Positions 7,597-14,803 of a DNA stretch of 15,453 nt are shown here, piece by piece. Each line of letters begins with the position of its first letter. Position 1 is the stretch's first letter. Made by a program: the position numbers and the translations under genes. The stretch covers positions 1 through 15,453 of the forward strand of contig JBMYOX010000066.1 in assembly GCA_049599735.1 (NCBI GenBank), given 5' to 3'. The notes under the pieces were generated by a model. The model did no database searches and was not told the origin of the DNA. It saw only the letters and a list, made by a program, of their open reading frames with translations. Source of the DNA: Pontibacterium sp049599735 (lineage in GTDB: Bacteria > Pseudomonadota > Gammaproteobacteria > Pseudomonadales > Balneatricaceae).

Positions 7597-10500
7597 TTAT
7601 TCGCTTACCAGCTCGATATCAATACCGAGGGAGCGAATCTCCTTGATCAATACGTTGAAGGATTCCGGCATACCGGGCTCCATACGGTGATCACCGTCAA
7701 CAATATTTTTGTACATCTTCGTACGGCCGTTCACGTCATCCGACTTAACGGTCAGCATTTCCTGAAGTGTATAAGCCGCACCGTATGCTTCCAGTGCCCA
7801 TACCTCCATCTCACCGAATCGCTGACCACCGAACTGCGCCTTACCACCCAGCGGCTGCTGAGTAACCAGGCTGTAAGAACCGGTAGAACGTGCGTGCATT
7901 TTATCGTCAACCAAATGGTTCAGCTTGAGCATGTACATGTAACCAACAGTTACAGGACGATCAAACTGATTACCGGTACGGCCGTCACACAGGACAAACT
8001 GTCCACTGGTATCGATATCTGCAAGCGTCAACAGCTCTTTAAGCTCAACCTCTTTAGCACCATCAAAGGCAGGGGTTGCCAGCGGCACACCTTTACGCAG
8101 ATTCTGTGCCAGGGTCAGAATCTCTTCATCGCTGAAGGAATCAAGGTCTTCATGACGGGCATTCTGCCAGCCACCGAGCTTGCTGTTATAGATGCGATCC
8201 AGGAATTCACGCAAAGCCTGCACTTTCTCAGCTTTAGCACGTTCTTCTTCAAGCATCACATTAATCTTGTTACCCAGACCCTTAGCGGCAGCCCCCATAT
8301 GGGTCTCCAGGACCTGACCAACGTTCATACGGGACGGTACACCCAGCGGGTTCAGTACGATATCAACAGGCTCGCCGTTTTTATCGTAAGGCATATCTTC
8401 CACCGGCATAATCACGGAGATAACACCTTTGTTACCGTGACGCCCTGCCATTTTATCACCCGGCTGTACGCGGCGCTTGGTTGCCACGTAAACCTTAACG
8501 ATCTTCAATACGCCAGGCGCCAGATCATCACCGGTTTGCAGTTTGCCTTTTTTATCTTCGAAGCGTGCATCCAGCTGCTCACGACGCTCCAGCAACTGCG
8601 TCTGCGCCAGCTCAAGCTGCTCAGCTGCGGCTTCATCAGCGATGCGAATCCTGAACCATTCAGAGTGTTTCAGGCCAGCCAGATTCTCAGCGGTCAGTAC
8701 ATCACCTTTCGCAAAACCTGCACCACCGTCTACGCTCAGACCAATCAGTGATTTTTCCAGACGTTCAAAAACAGCGGCTTCGATAATGCGGAACTCATCG
8801 TTCAAATCTTTGCGGATTGAATCCAGCTCAGAAGTCTCGATAGAAATCGCACGTTCGTCTTTAGGCACACCGTCACGGGTAAAGACCTGAACATCGATAA
8901 CCTTACCGATGGTGCCGGTCTTAACACGCAGGGACGTATCTTTAACGTCAGACGCTTTTTCACCAAAGATCGCACGTAGCAGTTTTTCTTCCGGTGTCAG
9001 CTGAGTTTCGCCTTTAGGCGTTACTTTACCGACCAGGATATCACCCGGACCGACTTCAGCACCGATATGCACAATGCCGGACTCATCCAGCTTAGCCAGC
9101 GCAGATTCACCCACGTTAGGAATATCAGCGGTGACTTCCTCGGAACCCAGCTTAGTATCACGCGCCACACAGGTCAGTTCCTGAATGTGGATCGTGGTAA
9201 AGCGGTCTTCCTGAACAACACGTTCAGAAATAAGGATGGAATCCTCAAAGTTGTAACCATTCCACGGCATAAAGGCAATGCGCATGTTCTGGCCCAGCGC
9301 CAGCTCACCCATATCAACGGACGGGCCGTCTGCCATTATATCGCGTGCATTAACCTCATCACCCGGAAAGACAATCGGGCGCTGGTTAATACAGGTATTC
9401 TGGTTCGAACGCGTATATTTGGTCAGGTTGTAGATATCCACACCTGCATCGCCCGCCACTTCCGAATCACGTACCTTAACAACGATACGGCCGGCATCAA
9501 CAGACTCAACAATACCACCACGCCTGGCAACAACGCAGACACCGGAATCACGGGCCACATTGCTTTCCATACCGGTACCAACCAGCGGCTTATCAGCACG
9601 CAAAGTAGGCACCGCCTGACGTTGCATGTTGGAACCCATCAAGGCACGGTTGGCATCATCGTGCTCCAGGAAAGGAATCAGAGAGGCGGCAACCGATACA
9701 ACCTGGCGCGGGGATACGTCCATATACTGAACTTTATCCGGCCCCATAACCGTTGTTTCGTTCAAATGACGAACCGCAACCAGCTCTTCTGTCAGGCGCT
9801 TGTCCGCATCTATTGCCGCAGATGCCTGGGCGATAATGTATTTATTTTCTTCAATGGCCGACAGGTAATCGATTTCATCGGTTACCACCCCATCAATAAC
9901 CTGACGGTAAGGCGTTTCCAGGAAGCCGTAATCATTAGTACGTGCAAAAACTGCCAGTGAGTTAATCAGACCAATGTTTGGCCCCTCCGGCGTTTCGATT
10001 GGGCAGACACGACCGTAATGGGTCGGGTGTACATCTCGCACCTCAAAGCCTGCACGTTCACGCGTAAGACCACCCGGGCCCAGAGCAGAAACACGACGCT
10101 TGTGTGTAACTTCGGACAGCGGGTTGTTCTGGTCCATAAACTGAGACAGCTGACTGGAGCCAAAAAACTCTTTGACAGCCGCTGCAACCGGCTTGGCATT
10201 GATCAGATCCTGAGGCATCAGGTTATCCGATTCTGCCATGCTCAGACGTTCGCGTACCGCACGCTCAACACGCACCAGACCTACGCGGAACTGGTTTTCT
10301 GCCATTTCACCTACAGAACGGATGCGACGGTTACCCAGATGGTCGATATCATCGACGGTGCCAAAACCATTACGGATTTCAATCAGGGTTTTCATCACCG
10401 CCAGGATATCATCTTTATCCAGCACACCGGAACCGGTTACAGCATCGCGACCCAGACGACGGTTGAACTTCATACGACCAACGCCGGACAAGTCATAACG

Positions 10501-11694
10501 CTCATCGGCAAAGAACAGATTCTCAAATAGAGCTTCTGCTGATTCTTTAGTTGGCGGCTCGCCAGGACGCATCATACGGTAGATTTCTACCAGTGCTTCT
10601 AACTGGCTGCGAGTCGGGTCATTGCGCAGGGTGTCGGAAATAAACGCACCGCAGTCAAGGTCGTTGGTATAAAGCGTTTCGAACCGGGTAATACCCAGGC
10701 TCTGAAGCTTTTCAATCAGCTCTTCAGTGATCTCTGCATTACAGGCACAAACCAGCTCGCCGGTTGCCGGATCGACAATATCTTTAGCCATCGGTTTGCC
10801 GGCAAGGTACTCCATCGGCACCTCCAGCGTATCCATATTGGCTTTTGCCATCTGGCGGATATGACGCGGCGTAATACGACGACCAGGTTCCACCAGTACA
10901 TTGCCTTCAGGGTCCTTAACCTCAAAGGTCATAGTTTCGCCACGCAGGCGATCAGGCACCAGCTCCATGCGGATCAGATCACCGTCAAGGTTCCAGCTGG
11001 TATTATCGAAGAAGATCTCCAGGATTTCTTCTGCGCTGTAACCCAGCGCGCGCAACAGGATAGTTGCCGGCAATTTACGACGACGGTCAATACGTACAAA
11101 CAGACTGTCTTTTGGATCAAATTCGAAATCAAGCCATGAACCGCGGTAAGGAATAATACGTGCGGAATACAGCAGTTTACCGGAAGAGTGCGTTTTACCT
11201 TTATCGTGATCAAAGAACACACCCGGTGACCGGTGTAGCTGAGACACAATAACGCGCTCTGTACCGTTCACAACGAAGGTACCGTTATCTGTCATCAGGG
11301 GCATTTCGCCCATGTAAACTTCCTGCTCCTTGATATCCTTAACCGCTTTGTTACTGGATTCACGGTCGTAGATAACCAGGCGAACTTTGACGCGCAGCGG
11401 AGCCGCATAGGTAATGCCGCGCATCTGGCATTCTTTAACATCAAAAACGGGTTCACCGAGGCGGTAGCCGACGTATTCCAGAGATGCATTTCCGGAATAT
11501 GAAACAATTGGAAAAACAGAGTTAAACGCCGCATGCAAGCCTTCTTCTTTGCATTCAGCGACATCGGTTCCTTCTTGCAAAAAGCGCTTATAAGAATCAA
11601 GCTGAATTGCAAGCAGGTAAGGCACATCCATCACTTGCGGTAATTTACCGAAGTCTTTGCGGATGCGTTTCTTTTCAGTATATGAATAAGCCAT
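7597..11694 (-). CDS. rpoB: DNA-directed RNA polymerase subunit beta
   Basis: The beta subunit builds the RNA polymerase active cleft with beta' and contains the rifampicin pocket. The product is 1365 residues from MAYSYTEKKRIRKDFGKLPQ, slightly longer than E. coli (1342) and close to Pseudomonas. I chose ATG 11694 because the conserved family start begins there and a GGGGA Shine-Dalgarno lies at 11701-11705; an upstream in-frame TTG at 11718 would add eight unconserved residues. The rifampicin region has Ser517, Gln518, Asp521, His531 and Ser536, matching the sensitive E. coli 512, 513, 516, 526 and 531. The active-site segment QPGDKMAGRHGNKGVIS and the conserved C-terminal block ending KSDDVNGRTKMYKNIVDG are intact. 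It follows rplL by 176 bases holding an attenuator, and is co-transcribed with rpoC. Confidence 0.99.
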   Translation of the reverse strand: MAYSYTEKKRIRKDFGKLPQVMDVPYLLAIQLDSYKRFLQEGTDVAECKEEGLHAAFNSVFPIVSYSGNASLEYVGYRLGEPVFDVKECQMRGITYAAPLRVKVRLVIYDRESSNKAVKDIKEQEVYMGEMPLMTDNGTFVVNGTERVIVSQLHRSPGVFFDHDKGKTHSSGKLLYSARIIPYRGSWLDFEFDPKDSLFVRIDRRRKLPATILLRALGYSAEEILEIFFDNTSWNLDGDLIRMELVPDRLRGETMTFEVKDPEGNVLVEPGRRITPRHIRQMAKANMDTLEVPMEYLAGKPMAKDIVDPATGELVCACNAEITEELIEKLQSLGITRFETLYTNDLDCGAFISDTLRNDPTRSQLEALVEIYRMMRPGEPPTKESAEALFENLFFADERYDLSGVGRMKFNRRLGRDAVTGSGVLDKDDILAVMKTLIEIRNGFGTVDDIDHLGNRRIRSVGEMAENQFRVGLVRVERAVRERLSMAESDNLMPQDLINAKPVAAAVKEFFGSSQLSQFMDQNNPLSEVTHKRRVSALGPGGLTRERAGFEVRDVHPTHYGRVCPIETPEGPNIGLINSLAVFARTNDYGFLETPYRQVIDGVVTDEIDYLSAIEENKYIIAQASAAIDADKRLTEELVAVRHLNETTVMGPDKVQYMDVSPRQVVSVAASLIPFLEHDDANRALMGSNMQRQAVPTLRADKPLVGTGMESNVARDSGVCVVARRGGIVESVDAGRIVVKVRDSEVAGDAGVDIYNLTKYTRSNQNTCINQRPIVFPGDEVNARDIMADGPSVDMGELALGQNMRIAFMPWNGYNFEDSILISERVVQEDRFTTIHIQELTCVARDTKLGSEEVTADIPNVGESALAKLDESGIVHIGAEVGPGDILVGKVTPKGETQLTPEEKLLRAIFGEKASDVKDTSLRVKTGTIGKVIDVQVFTRDGVPKDERAISIETSELDSIRKDLNDEFRIIEAAVFERLEKSLIGLSVDGGAGFAKGDVLTAENLAGLKHSEWFRIRIADEAAAEQLELAQTQLLERREQLDARFEDKKGKLQTGDDLAPGVLKIVKVYVATKRRVQPGDKMAGRHGNKGVISVIMPVEDMPYDKNGEPVDIVLNPLGVPSRMNVGQVLETHMGAAAKGLGNKINVMLEEERAKAEKVQALREFLDRIYNSKLGGWQNARHEDLDSFSDEEILTLAQNLRKGVPLATPAFDGAKEVELKELLTLADIDTSGQFVLCDGRTGNQFDRPVTVGYMYMLKLNHLVDDKMHARSTGSYSLVTQQPLGGKAQFGGQRFGEMEVWALEAYGAAYTLQEMLTVKSDDVNGRTKMYKNIVDGDHRMEPGMPESFNVLIKEIRSLGIDIELVSE

Positions 11695-11730
11695 CAGTGT
11701 TCCCCAGCAAGTGCCCAAGTAATAAACAGT

Positions 11731-11790
11731 CCGTAAGCTGATGCTTGCGGCCCGTAACGCCGTTAATTATTTGCTGTCTATAAATAACGG
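11731..11790 (-). other. Two further hairpins in the rpoB leader, candidate RNase processing region
   Basis: Just after the attenuator on the minus strand, CCGTTA...TAACGG pairs 11785-11790 with 11760-11765, extended by four A-T pairs past one bulged base. Next, 11743-11750 pairs with 11731-11738 around loop ATCA with one C-A mismatch. Neither has a U-tract. In E. coli an RNase III site lies in the rplL-rpoB gap downstream of the attenuator. These hairpins occupy the same relative place, but cleavage is only inferred. Confidence 0.3.
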
Positions 11791-11820
11791 AAAAAGGCCG
11801 GTGGCAATTTGCCACCAGCC
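11791..11820 (-). terminator. rplL-rpoB attenuator (partial intrinsic terminator)
   Basis: On the minus strand a 10-bp GC-rich stem (11811-11820 with 11796-11805, one G-U pair, five-base loop) is followed by five T residues (11791-11795). It lies 50 bases after the rplL stop and 96 before the rpoB start. The E. coli counterpart terminates most transcripts, so L7/L12, present in several copies per ribosome, is made in excess of RNA polymerase. Position and structure fit that known attenuator closely. The short T-run agrees with partial rather than complete termination. Confidence 0.85.
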
Positions 11821-11870
11821 ATCAGCACTTCGAACAGCTATTAAAGCTGCTCAGCAATGCATCGAAGCTT

Positions 11871-12239
11871 TTACTTAACTTCAACAGATGCGCCTGCTTC
11901 TTCCAGGGCAGCTTTAAGTTCTTCAGCTTCTTCTTTGCTAACGCCTTCCTTAACAGGAGCAGGAGCGCCGTCAACAACGCCTTTAGCTTCTTTCAGGCCA
12001 AGACCGGTAGCAGCACGTACTGCTTTGATAACGTTAACTTTCTTATCGCCTGCGCCAGTCAGGATAACGTCAAATTCAGTCTGCTCTTCAGCAGCTGCTG
12101 CTTCACCAGCACCGCCTGCAACCACTGCAGCTGCAGCAGTAACACCGAATTTTTCTTCCATTGCTTCGATCAGCACAACTACGTCTTTTACAGACATTTC
12201 AGCAATTGCGTTGAGGATATCTTCGTTAGTCAGAGACAT
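11871..12239 (-). CDS. rplL: 50S ribosomal protein L7/L12
   Basis: L7/L12 forms the flexible multi-copy stalk of the 50S subunit that recruits and activates translational GTPases such as EF-G and EF-Tu. The 122-residue acidic product has the N-terminal dimerisation and L10-binding domain (MSLTNEDILNAIAEMSVKD, about 1-35), an Ala/Gly/Glu-rich hinge (about 35-52), and the compact C-terminal domain with the GLGLKEAKGVVDGAP segment that contacts elongation factors. The ATG start at 12239-12237 has an AGGA Shine-Dalgarno at 12248-12251, eight bases away. It is 69 bases after rplJ, encoding its anchor protein, and the two are translated together under L10 control in E. coli. Downstream lies the attenuator that reduces flow into rpoB. 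Confidence 0.99.
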   Translation of the reverse strand: MSLTNEDILNAIAEMSVKDVVVLIEAMEEKFGVTAAAAVVAGGAGEAAAAEEQTEFDVILTGAGDKKVNVIKAVRAATGLGLKEAKGVVDGAPAPVKEGVSKEEAEELKAALEEAGASVEVK

Positions 12240-12259
12240 GATGTAATTCCTGGTAATCT

Positions 12260-12275
12260 CGGGCCTCGCGACCCG
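12260..12275 (-). other. GNRA-capped hairpin in the rplJ-rplL gap
   Basis: On the minus strand CGGGTC and GGCCCG form 6 bp (one G-U) capped by GCGA, a GNRA tetraloop. It lies about nine bases upstream of the rplL Shine-Dalgarno at 12248-12251, which stays unpaired. No T-tract follows. In E. coli, structure around the rplJ-rplL junction makes rplL translation depend on rplJ and allows several-fold more L7/L12. A similar role here is possible but unproven. Confidence 0.4.
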
Positions 12276-12308
12276 TAAAATCTTTTAAAAAACGTCTGCG
12301 CAAATAAT

Positions 12309-12803
12309 TTACGCAGCCTGCTCTTCTTTCTGATCGCGAACGGCCGCAATAGTGCGGACCAGCTTGCCAGCTGCTGCTTCTTTCATGCACATCATCAGCT
12401 TCGCAATAGCTTCGTCGTATGTTGGCAGGCTTGCCAGCATCGCGACATCTACTACTTCACCTTCAAATGCAGCTGCTTTCAGCTCAAGCTTGTCGTTGCC
12501 TTTTGCAAACGCTTCCAGCACGCGTGCACTTGCACCCGGATGCTCGGTAGAGAACGCAATAATTGACGGACCTTTAAAAGTGTCAGACAGACACTCAAAA
12601 TCAGTACCTTCAACAGCACGACGTGCCAGTGTGTTACGTACAACCCTCAGCCACACACCTGCTTCACGAGCCTGCTTACGCAGAACCGTCATATCTTCAA
12701 CAGTTACGCCGCGAGAATCCGCAACCACTGCTGAAAGAGCGCCTTTAGCAGCTTCCTGGACTTCAGCGACGATCGCTTTTTTGTCTTCGAGTCCTAATGC
12801 CAC
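12309..12803 (-). CDS. rplJ: 50S ribosomal protein L10
   Basis: L10 anchors the L7/L12 dimers to the 23S rRNA GTPase-associated region and, as the L10-L7/L12 complex, represses translation of its own mRNA. The product is 164 residues and begins (V/M)ALGLEDKKAIVAEVQEAAKG. The N-terminal RNA-binding domain includes the conserved VVRNTLARRAVEG and FKGPSIIAFS segments, and the C-terminal helical part binds L7/L12 dimers. The start is GTG at 12803-12801, with an AGGAG Shine-Dalgarno at 12810-12814, six bases upstream. The 220-base upstream gap carries the L10-leader-like structure and a candidate promoter. It is 69 bases upstream of rplL. Length and sequence are typical. Confidence 0.99.
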   Translation of the reverse strand: MALGLEDKKAIVAEVQEAAKGALSAVVADSRGVTVEDMTVLRKQAREAGVWLRVVRNTLARRAVEGTDFECLSDTFKGPSIIAFSTEHPGASARVLEAFAKGNDKLELKAAAFEGEVVDVAMLASLPTYDEAIAKLMMCMKEAAAGKLVRTIAAVRDQKEEQAA

Positions 12804-12899
12804 GATTTACTCCTGGATTGAGTCTTTCGACTATTTACCAACCACTCCACACAAAGTGAAGCTTGAGTACGGTGGTTTATCAGATTCACAAGGAATCTC

Positions 12900-12972
12900 A
12901 CCGTCTGCGCAGGCCGGTTACCCATTAAGAACCAGGGCCAAAAACCCTGGCTCACCTGCGGTCTTTGACGGT
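12900..12972 (-). promoter_or_regulatory. L10 leader RNA, binding site for the L10-L7/L12 repressor complex
   Basis: In the rplJ 5' region, three nested helices form on the minus-strand RNA: a closing stem (12967-12972 with 12900-12905), an internal stem (12955-12960 with 12908-12913), and an apical 6-bp hairpin (12945-12950 with 12932-12937). Unpaired purine-rich internal loops separate them. The three-tier form, its place 97-169 bases before rplJ, and the CGCAGACGGTG 3' side resemble the known gammaproteobacterial L10 leader. Binding there is known to block rplJ translation and, with it, rplL. The leader between here and the start has a further 6-bp hairpin at 12882-12898. Confidence 0.75.
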
Positions 12973-13002
12973 CTTCGTCTCTTTTCAGAGGGAACGAAGA
13001 CC
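12970..13002 (-). other. Stable hairpin at the 5' end of the rplJ leader
   Basis: On the minus strand a 9-bp stem (12994-13002 with 12970-12978) continues, past a three-base bulge, into four more pairs capped by GAAA, a GNRA tetraloop. It shares 12970-12972 with the closing stem of the L10 leader, so both cannot be fully formed at once. Its 5' side can also pair as GAGGG with CCCTC just downstream. It may stabilise the 5' end of the rplJ transcript or compete with the L10 site. Confidence 0.45.
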
Positions 13003-13022
13003 CTCAAAAAACCTTAAACCCT

Positions 13023-13046
13023 ATCAGAATTCCAGAGAACTCTGAT
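13023..13046 (-). repeat. 10-bp inverted repeat across the rplA stop codon
   Basis: Arms 13037-13046 and 13023-13032 pair over ten positions (one G-T) around a four-base loop, covering the last rplA codons and its TGA stop. On the minus strand it is followed by AGGGTTTAAGG; the first T-run of six comes about ten bases later, so this is a poor terminator. It may protect the rplKA mRNA 3' end. The candidate rplJ -10 sequence sits in its loop and 3' arm. Confidence 0.5.
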
Positions 13047-13719
13047 CAAGGGTCAAACCCGGGCCCATTGTAGTGGACAGGGTAATTTTCTTCACGTAGA
13101 TGCCTTTAGCAGACGCGGGCTTCAGCTTTTTCAGATCAGCCAGCAGTGCTTCCAGGTTGCCCTGAATAGCCGCTGCGTCAAAGTCTACTTTACCCACACC
13201 TGCGTGGATAATGCCGTTTTTGTCAGCACGGAAACGTACCTGACCGGCTTTAGCATTGTTTACTGCAGTAACAACATCCGGTGTTACTGTGCCAACTTTA
13301 GGGTTTGGCATCAGGCCGCGAGGACCCAGAATCTGACCCAACTGACCAACAACACGCATTGCATCAGGGGTAGCAATCACCACACCAAAGTCCAGGTCGC
13401 CACCTTTGATCTGTTCAGCCAGATCTTCAAAACCAACCACATCTGCACCGGCTGCTTTTGCTTTTTCAGCATTCTCGCCCTGAGCGAAGACAGCAACACG
13501 CACATCGTTACCCGTACCGTTTGGCAGCACAGTTGAACCACGAACAACCTGATCAGATTTGCGCGGATCGATACCCAGATTAACAGCCAGCTCAACCGTT
13601 TCTTTGAACTTAACCGTGGACAGATCAGCCAGCAGCGCAACCGCATCTGCGATAGCATACTGCTTAGTGCTATCGATTTTTTCGTTGATCAGCTTCTGAC
13701 GTTTAGATAGCTTAGCCAT
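13024..13719 (-). CDS. rplA: 50S ribosomal protein L1
   Basis: L1 binds 23S rRNA to form the mobile L1 stalk that helps release deacylated tRNA, and it represses the rplK-rplA mRNA. The 231-residue product has the family start MAKLSKRQKLINEKID, the rRNA-binding N-terminal region with KFKETVELAVNLGIDPRKSDQ, and the conserved LGPRGLMPNPKVGTVT block in the middle domain. It ends at a TGA, the only TGA-terminated gene here besides nusG. Its ATG overlaps the rplK TAA stop by one base (TAATG), a sign of tight translational coupling; a GAGGG lies inside the rplK end. L1 control of both genes through the rplK leader is known in E. coli, and a matching site is visible upstream of rplK. Confidence 0.99.
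   Translation of the reverse strand: MAKLSKRQKLINEKIDSTKQYAIADAVALLADLSTVKFKETVELAVNLGIDPRKSDQVVRGSTVLPNGTGNDVRVAVFAQGENAEKAKAAGADVVGFEDLAEQIKGGDLDFGVVIATPDAMRVVGQLGQILGPRGLMPNPKVGTVTPDVVTAVNNAKAGQVRFRADKNGIIHAGVGKVDFDAAAIQGNLEALLADLKKLKPASAKGIYVKKITLSTTMGPGLTLDQSSLEF
13029..13056 (-). promoter_or_regulatory. Candidate internal promoter for rplJ-rplL
   Basis: On the minus strand TTGACC (13056-13051) and TGGAAT (13034-13029) are 16 bases apart, inside the 3' end of rplA. Matches are five of six at -35 and four of six at -10. A start near 13022 would give a leader of about 219 bases that includes the whole L10 leader. E. coli has a promoter in the equivalent place. The -10 is weak, so this is a suggestion. 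Confidence 0.35.
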
Positions 13720-14153
13720 TAGTCTTCACCCTCTACTACCAGACCCATGCTGCGAGCAGAACCTGCAATAGTGCGGACAGCCGCATCCATATCTGCAGCC
13801 GTCAGGTCAGCCATTTTAGTTGTTGCGATCTCTTCCAGCTGAGCACGGGTAACAGTACCCACTTTCTCTGTATTAGGACGACCGGAACCACTCTTCAGGC
13901 CTGCAGCTTTTAGCAACAGCACTGCAGCTGGCGGTGTTTTAGTGATAAATGTAAAGCTACGGTCTGCATAGACTGTAATAACCACCGGTGTTGGCAGCCC
14001 TGGCTCTACACCCTGCGTAGACGCATTAAACGCCTTACAGAATTCCATAATATTAACACCGTGCTGACCCAGCGCCGGACCAACCGGTGGACTCGGGTTA
14101 GCCTGACCGGCAGCGACCTGAAGCTTGATGTAAGCCTGGATCTTTTTAGCCAT
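13719..14153 (-). CDS. rplK: 50S ribosomal protein L11
   Basis: L11 binds the 23S GTPase-associated centre, contacts EF-G, and is needed for RelA-dependent stringent signalling. The 144-residue product begins MAKKIQAYIKLQVAAGQANP and has the proline-rich PSPPVGPALGQHGVNI segment (20-35) that lines the thiostrepton site. The C-terminal rRNA-binding domain includes KSGSGRPNTEKVGTVTRAQ. The ATG at 14153 has an AGGAG Shine-Dalgarno at 14164-14168, ten bases upstream. The gene overlaps rplA by one base. Its leader contains the L1-type operator (14171-14195), and a terminator-like hairpin separates it from nusG. No convincing promoter lies between that hairpin and the gene. Confidence 0.99.
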   Translation of the reverse strand: MAKKIQAYIKLQVAAGQANPSPPVGPALGQHGVNIMEFCKAFNASTQGVEPGLPTPVVITVYADRSFTFITKTPPAAVLLLKAAGLKSGSGRPNTEKVGTVTRAQLEEIATTKMADLTAADMDAAVRTIAGSARSMGLVVEGED

Positions 14154-14170
14154 CTTAAGTTATCTCCTGT

Positions 14171-14195
14171 GGGTTCAAACGCCTCACGGCTCCCC
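14171..14195 (-). promoter_or_regulatory. L1 translational operator in the rplK leader
   Basis: On the minus strand GGGGA-GCC-GTGA-GGC-GTTTGAA-CCC folds into two short helices. The inner is GCC/GGC capped by GTGA, the outer GGG/CCC, with an asymmetric internal loop (GA opposite GTTTGAA). This is the layout of the E. coli L11 leader that mimics the 23S rRNA site of L1. It ends just before the AGGAG Shine-Dalgarno of rplK, so bound L1 would block initiation and, through coupling, rplA. The match is by recalled shape and motif, not alignment. Confidence 0.75.
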
Positions 14196-14210
14196 GTTTC
14201 TTCAAAGCGC

Positions 14211-14242
14211 AAAAAACTCCGACCCGACGGGACAGAGTTTTT
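14211..14242 (-). terminator. Intrinsic terminator or attenuator between nusG and rplK
   Basis: On the minus strand a stem of six pairs, a T-T mismatch and three pairs (14229-14238 with 14216-14225, loop GTC) is followed by TTTTTT. A-run and T-run can extend the helix, so it may also work on the opposite strand. It begins 16 bases after the nusG stop. The layout predicts the end of at least part of the secE-nusG transcript; since rplK has no clear promoter below it, read-through may feed the ribosomal protein genes. Confidence 0.8.
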
Positions 14243-14257
14243 AACAATTCTTTCAGA

Positions 14258-14791
14258 TCAGGCCTTTTCGACCTGAACAAATTCCAATTCTACCGGCGTT
14301 GAACGCCCGAAAATCAGCACCGCCACATGCAGCCTGTTTTTCTCGTAATTCACTTCTTCAACCACGCCATTAAAGTCTGCAAACGGGCCATCAATAACAC
14401 GCACCATTTCACCAGGCTCAAAGACCGTTTTTGGCTTCGGCTTATCAACGCCACTTTCGACACGCTGAAGAATCTCATTAGCTTCTTTCTCAGTAATCGG
14501 TGCTGGCTTACCTGCCGTACCACCAATAAAACCAAGCACATGAGGGGTATTCTTTACCAAATGCCAGGATTCGTCATTCATATCCATCTGAACAAGCACG
14601 TAACCCGGATAAAACTTACGCTCAGATTTGCGTTTTTTTCCGTCGCGGATCTCAACCACTTCTTCGGTCGGCACTAACACCTCACCAAAGAAATCCTGCA
14701 TCTCATGCAATTCAACACGCTCTTTCAGCGTATTCATTACACGCTTCTCGTAACCGGAATACGCATGTACCACATACCAGCGTTTAGACAT
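14258..14791 (-). CDS. nusG: Transcription termination/antitermination factor NusG
   Basis: NusG binds elongating RNA polymerase, reduces pausing, aids Rho-dependent termination and links polymerase to the leading ribosome through S10. The product is 177 residues from MSKRWYVVHAYSGYEKRV. The N-terminal polymerase-binding domain covers about 1-115, with GEVLVPTEEVVEIR and KFYPGYVLVQM; the C-terminal KOW domain has FEPGEMVRVIDGPFADFNGV (124-143). Phe161 in IFGRSTPVELE matches the S10/Rho-contact Phe165 of E. coli. I chose ATG 14791 because AAGAGG lies eight bases upstream; an in-frame TTG at 14797 would sit only two bases from it. The Shine-Dalgarno overlaps the secE TAA stop, 12 bases before the start, so secE and nusG are coupled. 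Confidence 0.98.
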   Translation of the reverse strand: MSKRWYVVHAYSGYEKRVMNTLKERVELHEMQDFFGEVLVPTEEVVEIRDGKKRKSERKFYPGYVLVQMDMNDESWHLVKNTPHVLGFIGGTAGKPAPITEKEANEILQRVESGVDKPKPKTVFEPGEMVRVIDGPFADFNGVVEEVNYEKNRLHVAVLIFGRSTPVELEFVQVEKA

Positions 14792-14803
14792 GCTCAAAAC
14801 CTC

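Noticed and set aside
7528..8751. 407-codon open frame on the plus strand
   Set aside because: It lies opposite the conserved end of rpoB, starts in the rpoB-rpoC gap without a ribosome site, and its protein resembles no family I know. Codon bias of the true gene explains the absence of stops.
2809..11694. Antibiotic resistance changes in rpsL and rpoB
   Set aside because: S12 Lys43 and Lys88 and the RpoB positions equivalent to E. coli 512, 513, 516, 526 and 531 are all of the sensitive type.
11695..11718. Longer RpoB start at TTG 11718
   Set aside because: The extra eight residues are not part of the family start, and the Shine-Dalgarno fits ATG 11694.
11775..11812. Secondary rpoB promoter TTGCCA with TATAGA
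   Set aside because: The spacing is 19 bases and the -35 lies in the attenuator arm; the match is too weak to list.
14292..14297. TAGAAT -10-like sequence in the nusG 3' end as rplK promoter
   Set aside because: No reasonable -35 at 16-18 bases upstream, and it lies in conserved coding sequence.
14792..14797. Longer NusG start at TTG 14797
   Set aside because: Only two bases separate it from AAGAGG, whereas ATG 14791 has eight and gives the family start.
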